Source: Thermogutta sp. (GTDB lineage: Bacteria > Planctomycetota > Planctomycetia > Pirellulales > Thermoguttaceae). From it: a stretch of DNA of 6,001 nucleotides. The position numbers were made by a program, and so were the translations under genes. The first letter of the stretch is position 1. Every line of letters begins with the position of its first letter. The stretch lies in contig JAAZNR010000138.1 of the NCBI GenBank assembly GCA_012798155.1, positions 1-6,001 on the forward strand, read 5' to 3'. This document shows, in pieces, positions 1 through 4,783 of the stretch. Below the pieces are notes generated by a model that saw only the letters and a program-made list of their open reading frames with translations, was not told the DNA's origin and made no database searches.

Positions 1-696
1 ACGGATACGACTACCGTGGTCAATCACCTCGTCTACGATGCCTTCGGCCGCGTCACGCGAATGGGGAGCCGCCGGCGTGAGCCGGCGGTGGATAGTCCCT
101 TCCTCTTCACCGCCCGACCGTTTGACGCCGACACCGGCCTGCAAAACAACCTCAACCGCTGGTACGACCCCGCTGTGGGAAGGTGGCTGAGCGAGTATCC
201 GATCTCCTATAAGGGCGGGGACTTCAACCTCTACCGCTACTGTCGCAATAACCCGGTCGTTTACGTAGACCCCACCGGCCTTGTTGAATGCAAGTGTCCG
301 CCTACCAGAAAGGAGTGCGATGCCGTTCTGGATCAAATTATCAAGAGCATTGCCCAGGTCGCCGGCAAGGCGTCGGATGGAAAGAATGACACCTTTGCCG
401 AGGCAACAGCTGCCGCGAAAGCTTGGGCCACTGCGGCCGGTTACAGGAGTGAAGACCTCAAGAAGCAGCCGTGTTTCTTTCAGCAAGCAGTTGAGGACCT
501 TGAAGGGAGCACCATTCCGACCATCACGGCTGGCATCGTATGGTTTGAAGAGTGGATCGGTTCGAGCCTTCCGAACTGGATGTTCGACAATACGAACTGG
601 GACACCGGGAATGGGGATGTGTGGCTCAGGATGGAGGCATGGCGTCTGGGAATGTTGATGAAGCGAGTTAAGGTACTCTGCAAGGATGCGAAGTAA
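1..696 (+). CDS. RHS repeat-associated core protein, C-terminal part with variable tail (5' end outside window)
   Basis: This is the end of a large RHS/YD-repeat protein; the frame is open from base 1, so the start lies upstream and 231 codons are visible. Residues about 11-94 are the classic RHS core: YDAFGR, then RPFDADTGLQNNLNRWYDP, then VGRWLSEYPIS, then NLYRYCRNNP and DPTGL at 90-94. In characterised RHS proteins the core forms a shell around a C-terminal effector and cleaves near the DPxGx motif. The tail here (95-231, about 137 residues) matches no toxin fold I know. It has five cysteines, no histidine, and a Trp-rich segment (residues 181-207), so a His-dependent nuclease is unlikely. 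Residues 23-30 are encoded by a hairpin repeat. The usual SEDPI of the core reads SEYPI here. No signal peptide can be judged. The RHS assignment is firm; a toxin role for the tail is inference. Confidence 0.9.
   Translation, partial: TDTTTVVNHLVYDAFGRVTRMGSRRREPAVDSPFLFTARPFDADTGLQNNLNRWYDPAVGRWLSEYPISYKGGDFNLYRYCRNNPVVYVDPTGLVECKCPPTRKECDAVLDQIIKSIAQVAGKASDGKNDTFAEATAAAKAWATAAGYRSEDLKKQPCFFQQAVEDLEGSTIPTITAGIVWFEEWIGSSLPNWMFDNTNWDTGNGDVWLRMEAWRLGMLMKRVKVLCKDAK
67..89. repeat. REP-like palindrome inside the RHS coding region
   Basis: A perfect 8-bp inverted repeat, CCGCCGGC (69-76) and GCCGGCGG (81-88), flanks a four-base GTGA loop, with one more G-T pair outside. The 23-base unit lies in frame within the RHS gene and encodes SRRREPAV. 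A copy in the opposite orientation, with three mismatches, occurs at 1145-1167, and the same arms recur at 1188-1209 and 2290-2328. This points to a dispersed repeat family rather than chance coding sequence. Confidence 0.7.
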
Positions 697-726
697 CATC
701 GGCGGCAGATTGCTACGACACGAGCA

Positions 727-1038
727 ATGCGAGAGCGAACGTGGATGAAGTCTTTGGTCCGTAAACTTGCCCTGTGGGTCGGAATCGCGCTTTTGACTTC
801 GATGGGGATGTCCTTGCTTCTCGCATTAGGCGCTCGCCTACCACGAATCGGCCCTGTTCCATTTGCAGCCGCCTGTGAGCGCGCGAACACGCTCGCTTTG
901 GGAGTACGGGTTTTCGTAATCGTACTTACGCTAGGGGCGGCTCGCGCGGTGTTCTACGAACTGAGGCGACGCGCCTTTGGCGATCCAATGGGACCAACAC
1001 CGGGAACGGCGTCAACCGGGAAGCATCCCCGCGACTGA
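727..1038 (+). CDS. Small two-helix membrane protein of unknown function, next to the RHS gene
   Basis: I do not recognise this protein. It has 103 residues from the ATG at 727. A second in-frame ATG at 745 gives 97 residues (MKSLVRK start), is preceded by a weak GAGAG at 731-735, and may be the real start. Two hydrophobic helices are visible, about residues 14-35 and 55-77, with basic residues before the first and after the second (ELRRRAFG). This predicts a short inner-membrane protein with both ends in the cytoplasm. The last 20 residues look disordered. It begins 30 bases after the RHS stop on the same strand, so cotranscription is likely. That place is often held by an immunity gene in polymorphic toxin loci, but nothing in the protein itself shows such a role. 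It could also be an ordinary hypothetical membrane protein or a chance open frame. Confidence 0.5.
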   Translation: MRERTWMKSLVRKLALWVGIALLTSMGMSLLLALGARLPRIGPVPFAAACERANTLALGVRVFVIVLTLGAARAVFYELRRRAFGDPMGPTPGTASTGKHPRD

Positions 1039-1052
1039 CCATTCCCGAAGCG

Positions 1053-1123
1053 CCCGGGTGCCGCTGCCGGCTAGTCCGGCAGTGCCGGGTGGCTGGGGTC
1101 GGAGCGCAGCGAAGCCCCCAGAC
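1053..1123. repeat. Compound hairpin repeat in the convergent intergenic region
   Basis: Two adjacent hairpins fill this stretch. The first has a perfect 7-bp stem (CTGCCGG at 1064-1070, CCGGCAG at 1076-1082) with a five-base CTAGT loop, and can be extended by a G-T and a C-G pair. The second pairs CTGGGG (1093-1098) with CCCCAG (1116-1121) around a 17-base loop. No T-run follows either stem, so an ordinary Rho-independent terminator is not supported. The layout resembles a dispersed intergenic repeat of Planctomycetota genomes, which I state from memory and with caution. Confidence 0.5.
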
Positions 1124-1144
1124 GGCCGTCTTCACGCTGCCTCC

Positions 1145-1167
1145 ACCACCAGCTTACGCCGGCGGCT
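1145..1167. repeat. Degenerate copy of the REP-like palindrome
   Basis: This 23-base stretch matches the reverse complement of the unit at 67-89 at 20 of 23 positions. The right arm (GCCGGCGG at 1158-1165) is intact. The left arm has two changes that break the stem, and the third change is in the loop. It looks like a decayed copy in the opposite orientation. It lies in the gap between the small membrane gene and the nitrilase. Confidence 0.55.
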
Positions 1168-1187
1168 CATGTTTCCGTGCGATTCCA

Positions 1188-1209
1188 CCCGCCGGCTTAG
1201 GCCGGCGGG
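1188..1209. repeat. REP-like palindrome overlapping the nitrilase stop codon
   Basis: A perfect 9-bp inverted repeat, CCCGCCGGC (1188-1196) and GCCGGCGGG (1201-1209), has a four-base TTAG loop. Read on the minus strand, the right arm encodes the last residues (PPA) of the nitrilase-family protein, and the loop holds its TAA stop at 1199-1197. The stem could block exonucleases at the 3' end of the mRNA or act as a weak bidirectional attenuator. No T-run follows. Confidence 0.7.
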
Positions 1210-2225
1210 GCGGGTCCCCGGCGGAGGTCGTCCCACCGCTGCCTGCCGCGTTGGATCGCCGCATCGACGTCCTGTTGCCGCGGCGGTGAGCGGAAGGTTT
1301 CGGCGGGGTAGATGCTTCGATGGTAGGCGGAATAGGCCTCCATGCGGAGGTGGGCCGGCATCAGGTGGCCGCGACGCCGCTCCCTTTCCGCCCGCAGCGC
1401 CGCCAAGTCGATCGGGCCGATGACGATCCGTTCCCCGCCGCCGGATTCGGCCTGGGCCAGGATCCGCCCGTCGTAGTCCACGATCATGCTCCCACCCGGC
1501 CAACTGAAGGGAGCATAGCGGTGCAAGGCCGCCCCTTGATTGCAAGCCGCCACGTAGGCCACGTTCTCGATCGCCCGCGCACGGTTGATGATCGTCCACC
1601 AATCCAGCGGCGAGGCCGTTCCCCAGGGGTCCATGTAGGCCGAGACGCGGATCAGCACCTCCGCGCCCGACAACGCCAACTGCCGAACGGCCTCGGGAAA
1701 GAGCCAATCGTAGCAGATCGCCGCGCCCAATCGCCCGATCTCGGTTTCCGCCGTGGGGAACAGAGGGGCGTCGTATTGCGGCAGATCGTGCGGGCTGGTG
1801 TGCAATTCCCAGGGGATCCAGGGGTGCACCTTGCGGTACTTGAGCAGGATGCCGTCGGGGCCGATCAGGCACGAGGTATTGAACACGTGGCCGGGGTAGC
1901 GGTCGTCGCGTTCCAGAAAGCTCCCCGCCTGGATGAAGACCCCCAGCTCTCGCGCCGTCTCGTGAAACCGATCCGTGAAATCGTTGGGCACCGGCACGGC
2001 CAGCTTCTCGTGCAGCTCCTCCACGCTGTCGTACGCCGGGGCCGCCAGCGAGAACTCGGGAAAGACGATCAGCCGCACGGCATGGAGAGGCTCGTACGCC
2101 GTGGCCGCGAAATGGGCCAGTTCCAGCATCCGCCCCACGTTGCGGTGAATCCCCGCCCGATCCGCGGGGTTGGGCAGGTCCGTCTGACACATGGCCGCAT
2201 AGTAACGGGTGCAAACGTCGCTCAT
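1197..2225 (-). CDS. Nitrilase-superfamily carbon-nitrogen hydrolase (amidase-like)
   Basis: This complete 342-residue protein belongs to the carbon-nitrogen hydrolase family, cytosolic enzymes that cleave amide, nitrile or carbamoyl C-N bonds through a thioester on cysteine. The catalytic triad is visible: Glu57 in VFPEFSL, Lys132 in KYRKVHPW and Cys171 in AICYDW. Glu140 (PWE) fits the second conserved glutamate. Length, the YRK-PW segment and the GAEVLIR-YMDP stretch after the cysteine recall aliphatic amidase/formamidase rather than the shorter omega-amidases; that is a by-eye comparison and the substrate is not predictable. The start at 2225 is chosen because residues 8-16 form the first family strand (YYAAMCQTD), so the internal ATG at residue 12 would cut it. 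An AGGAG lies 15 bases upstream. The stop sits in the loop of a hairpin repeat. The gene lies 105 bases after the ligase on the same strand, so it may be transcribed separately. Confidence 0.92.
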   Translation of the reverse strand: MSDVCTRYYAAMCQTDLPNPADRAGIHRNVGRMLELAHFAATAYEPLHAVRLIVFPEFSLAAPAYDSVEELHEKLAVPVPNDFTDRFHETARELGVFIQAGSFLERDDRYPGHVFNTSCLIGPDGILLKYRKVHPWIPWELHTSPHDLPQYDAPLFPTAETEIGRLGAAICYDWLFPEAVRQLALSGAEVLIRVSAYMDPWGTASPLDWWTIINRARAIENVAYVAACNQGAALHRYAPFSWPGGSMIVDYDGRILAQAESGGGERIVIGPIDLAALRAERERRRGHLMPAHLRMEAYSAYHRSIYPAETFRSPPRQQDVDAAIQRGRQRWDDLRRGPAPPA

Positions 2226-2240
2226 GGCTCGGTTTTTCGG

Positions 2241-2245
2241 CTCCT
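2241..2245 (-). promoter_or_regulatory. Possible ribosome binding site of the nitrilase gene
   Basis: The minus strand reads AGAGGAG (2247-2241), a good anti-16S match, but 15 bases separate it from the ATG at 2225, longer than the usual 5 to 9. No other in-frame start codon gives better spacing without removing the gap entirely. The site directly follows the 17-bp tandem duplication. It may be weak or fortuitous, since many planctomycete genes lack a clear Shine-Dalgarno sequence. Confidence 0.35.
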
Positions 2246-2248
2246 CTG

Positions 2249-2282
2249 TAAGCTGACGGATTGAGTAAGCTGACGGATTGAG
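2249..2282. repeat. Perfect 17-bp tandem duplication upstream of the nitrilase gene
   Basis: The unit TAAGCTGACGGATTGAG occurs twice head to tail (2249-2265 and 2266-2282) with no mismatch. It lies in the leader region of the minus-strand nitrilase gene, just upstream of its AGGAG. The period is not a multiple of three and the region is not coding. The AT-richer sequence contrasts with the GC-rich surroundings. It may be a slippage duplication, a pair of regulator sites, or part of a longer variable array in relatives. Confidence 0.8.
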
Positions 2283-2289
2283 TTACGAA

Positions 2290-2328
2290 CCGCCGGCGAT
2301 AGGGCAAGCCGGGAAGGCGTGCCGGCGG
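2290..2328. repeat. Large-loop palindrome after the ligase gene
   Basis: The arms CCGCCGGC (2290-2297) and GCCGGCGG (2321-2328) are identical to those of the unit at 67-89, but the spacer is 23 bases and can fold a small GCC/GGC stem (2308-2310 with 2316-2318). It starts two bases beyond the ligase stop codon (2333-2331) in the direction of transcription. It may protect the mRNA 3' end or cause pausing between the ligase and nitrilase genes. No T-run follows on the minus strand, so a classical terminator is doubtful. Confidence 0.6.
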
Positions 2329-2330
2329 CT

Positions 2331-4775
2331 TCAAGGGCCGGCGCGGCGGCCGGACAATAGCTCCATGCGAACGCGCCACTCCTCGGGCAGCTTGCGTTCG
2401 GGGTTGGTGATCGCGTCATCCTGCCGGAGGGCGGCCTCGGCCTCGCGCGCCGCCGCGGCGGATTTTCCCTGCTGATGCAAGATGTCGGCCAGCCGGGCGC
2501 GATAGAGGACCTGGCCGGGCTGGAGTTCCAGTGCCCGGCGGGCTGCCGCCTCGGCCTTGCGGAGGGCTTCGGCGTCGCCGGTTCGCTCGGCCGCCCGCAA
2601 ATAGGCCAGCGCCACGCTGAAGGCCGCCGAGTCGGAATTCGGCGCCCGTTTCAAAAGCTCCGCCGCGGTGCGATCGAGGTCTTGCCGCAGGCGTTCCTGA
2701 TCGGACTCGCCGCGCGGCAGACCCGGCGGGGAACCTTCGCCCCCCTGGGCCAGGGCCGTGCCGAGCACGGCCAGCCGCCGCAAGAGGGGTTCCACGGCCA
2801 AGGGGTCGGCCTGGGCCGCCGCGTCCAAGGCGGCCAGGGCGAGGCGGGGATCGACGTCGGACCGGGACGCCTGCTCCATCACCGCCCGGCAGCGGAGGAC
2901 CGGGGCGTAAGCGGTCGCGTAGCAGCTCAGCGTCAGCACGGCGAAGACGGCGGTCAGGGCGTAGGCGACCGGTCCGGGGGCCTCGCGGAAGTCGGCCGCG
3001 ATCCGCGGGGAAGACGGCCCCGCCGCGTCCTCCAGGCAGGACAGCCCGACCGCCGCCAACAGCCAAAACGATTGCGAGACCGCGGCGAAGCTCCAGCCGC
3101 CGGAGGCCGACCAGTGGATCAAGAGGACCGCCGCCGCCAAGCCGCAAAGGCCGGCCTCGCCGGGGGAAGGCGCCGCCTCCTGCCGGACCGGGGCACGGAC
3201 CCAACCCTGCAACGCCCAATACGTGAGCAGCGCCGCGGGAAGCCCCACCATCAAGGAGGCCAACGTTTGCGGGGCGGAGCTGAGCAGGCTCAGCGCTAGT
3301 CCCAGCGGCCAGGCGGCGACCAGGGCCGCCGTCAGCCGTCGGGCATCGCGGGAGTCCGGGCCGGGCGAAGCCGCGGGCCTTGCCGCCGTGCCGACTTCGC
3401 CGGAGAGTACGCTCCGCGAGGCCTTCCCATAACGCCAAATTCTCAGGAAAAAGACCGCCAAAAGGACGAGCAGAGCCGCCAGGGCGAAGATGCCCGCCGT
3501 GGCCCAGACTTCCAGCAAAAAATTGTGGGGATCGCTGATGTCCTCGGTAGCGTCGGGGAGTTTGAATCGGGCATAAACGAAGCGGAAGTTGCCGGGCCCG
3601 CACCCCAGCCACGGTTGCGAAAGAATCATCCGCCACGTGGCCTGCCAGTATTGCCCGCGGAAAAGGAGCGACTTACCGGCCTCGTACAGTACCAGGGGGT
3701 CTAGCCCGCCCAAGGCAAAGGCCAAGCCGGCCAGCAAGGCGACTGCGGCCGCGCCGGCCGATAAGAGGTAATAGACGCGGCGTCCCAAAACCCCGCGGTT
3801 GGACCAGGCCAGTGCGACGGCGCCGAAGAGGGCGGCCAGATAGCCCGCCCGACTCTTCGTGAGGATCAAGCAAAGCCCCAGCGCGGACAGGGCCGCCAAG
3901 AGTATCAAGGCGCGGAGGATGGCGGCGGCGTCGCCGGGCGCCTTTTCCGCGGAGGCGTCGCCCCGGCCGGAGTCGCGGAACCGCCGCAGCAGCCGCCTGC
4001 CGCCGAGCCAAGCTCGGGCCGCGGTATGGCCGGTCGCCGCCAAGAGCACGATCCCCCAAGGCAGCAAGAAGCCCGCCAGGGAGTTCGTCAAGGCGAACGT
4101 GGCAAGCGGCTCCCTGCTGAAAAAGCGGTTCTCGAAGAGGCGGAGGGCGTCGGGGTTGTTCAGGTATTCCCCCAGGCCGGCCAGTTTCAGGTATCGCTCG
4201 GGATCGCTGCGGTAGGCCGCTTGGACGGCAGGCATTTCCACGCCGTATTGATACAGCCCAAAGGCCGCCGCACCCACCGCCGTGGCGACCATCACCGCAA
4301 GCACGGCGCGGACTCGCCGCGCCGGCCACTCGAACTGCCGCAGAAACAGGAAGACCAGGCCGAAGCCCACGGCTTCCCACAGCATGTTGACGGCGGGCCG
4401 AGCCGTACCCCGAAAAACGGCAAACAGCCCCGAGACGGCATAGGCGGCCGTCAAGACCGCCACGGCGGCGTCGGGGAGGCCGAAGCGAAAGCGAATCCGC
4501 GGTCGGCCGGCCTGAAACAGCCACCACATCACGGCCAAGGCCAGCCAGAGCATGACCACGGGCAGGCCGTCGCCGCGCTCCGCGCCCTCGCTAGGGAAGA
4601 GCGGCCGGGCGGCCAAGAGGGTCGCCGCGGCGGCCAAGAACCACGGTTGCCACGCCGCGTCCGATGCCCGCCAAGGGGCTTCCGGCGACCCACTCGCGGC
4701 GGCCGGCTTGCCGCCGAAAACGGGCGAAACAGGCGAGCGTCGCGTCTTTCCGGGCCGCGGCATGGATGCTTGCAA
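2331..4775 (-). CDS. O-antigen ligase / Wzy-like membrane protein with C-terminal TPR-like region
   Basis: This is a polytopic inner-membrane protein of the O-antigen ligase/polymerase (Wzy_C, WaaL-like) superfamily, which joins lipid-linked glycans at the outer face of the membrane. The 814 residues hold about 14 hydrophobic segments between residues 45 and 622. The family signature is present: Arg309 in LTKSRAGYL, then GQYWQATWRMI (374-384), GCGPGNF (391-397) and DPHNF with His417, followed by a helix. Residues 630-790 are soluble, helical and Ala/Leu-rich (ALAYLRAAER, ARRALELQPG), fitting two to four degenerate TPR units on the periplasmic side. The first codon at 4775 is TTG; an ATG at 4763 gives 810 residues and is as likely, with no clear Shine-Dalgarno for either. 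The gap from the upstream transferase gene is 8 or 20 bases, so an operon is probable. Polymerase and ligase cannot be told apart by sequence alone. Most WaaL and Wzy proteins are about 400 residues; this size matches the TPR-fused forms. Confidence 0.88.
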   Translation of the reverse strand: MQASMPRPGKTRRSPVSPVFGGKPAAASGSPEAPWRASDAAWQPWFLAAAATLLAARPLFPSEGAERGDGLPVVMLWLALAVMWWLFQAGRPRIRFRFGLPDAAVAVLTAAYAVSGLFAVFRGTARPAVNMLWEAVGFGLVFLFLRQFEWPARRVRAVLAVMVATAVGAAAFGLYQYGVEMPAVQAAYRSDPERYLKLAGLGEYLNNPDALRLFENRFFSREPLATFALTNSLAGFLLPWGIVLLAATGHTAARAWLGGRRLLRRFRDSGRGDASAEKAPGDAAAILRALILLAALSALGLCLILTKSRAGYLAALFGAVALAWSNRGVLGRRVYYLLSAGAAAVALLAGLAFALGGLDPLVLYEAGKSLLFRGQYWQATWRMILSQPWLGCGPGNFRFVYARFKLPDATEDISDPHNFLLEVWATAGIFALAALLVLLAVFFLRIWRYGKASRSVLSGEVGTAARPAASPGPDSRDARRLTAALVAAWPLGLALSLLSSAPQTLASLMVGLPAALLTYWALQGWVRAPVRQEAAPSPGEAGLCGLAAAVLLIHWSASGGWSFAAVSQSFWLLAAVGLSCLEDAAGPSSPRIAADFREAPGPVAYALTAVFAVLTLSCYATAYAPVLRCRAVMEQASRSDVDPRLALAALDAAAQADPLAVEPLLRRLAVLGTALAQGGEGSPPGLPRGESDQERLRQDLDRTAAELLKRAPNSDSAAFSVALAYLRAAERTGDAEALRKAEAAARRALELQPGQVLYRARLADILHQQGKSAAAAREAEAALRQDDAITNPERKLPEEWRVRMELLSGRRAGP

Positions 4776-4783
4776 TCAGGCGA

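Noticed and set aside
480..890. Minus-strand open frame opposite the RHS tail and the small membrane gene
   Set aside because: No motif, no plausible start signal, and it bridges two plus-strand genes. Treated as a shadow.
2229..2240. Run of five T after a GC segment, considered as a terminator for plus-strand transcription
   Set aside because: No stem of useful length precedes it and no plus-strand gene ends nearby.
1320..2264. Long plus-strand open frame (314 codons) opposite the nitrilase gene
   Set aside because: It is antisense to a gene with an intact catalytic triad, and its translation is rich in Arg, Gly, Val and His with no fold signature. GC-rich coding sequence routinely creates such frames.
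2283..2330. Possible minus-strand promoter for the nitrilase (TTGCCC then TAACTC, 16 bases apart)
   Set aside because: Both boxes are poor matches and overlap the palindrome; in 105 bases such a pair is expected by chance.
1132..2379. Minus-strand frame of 415 codons overlapping the nitrilase gene
   Set aside because: It is shifted relative to the frame with the Glu-Lys-Cys triad and is dominated by Arg, Gly and Pro. It is not a real gene.
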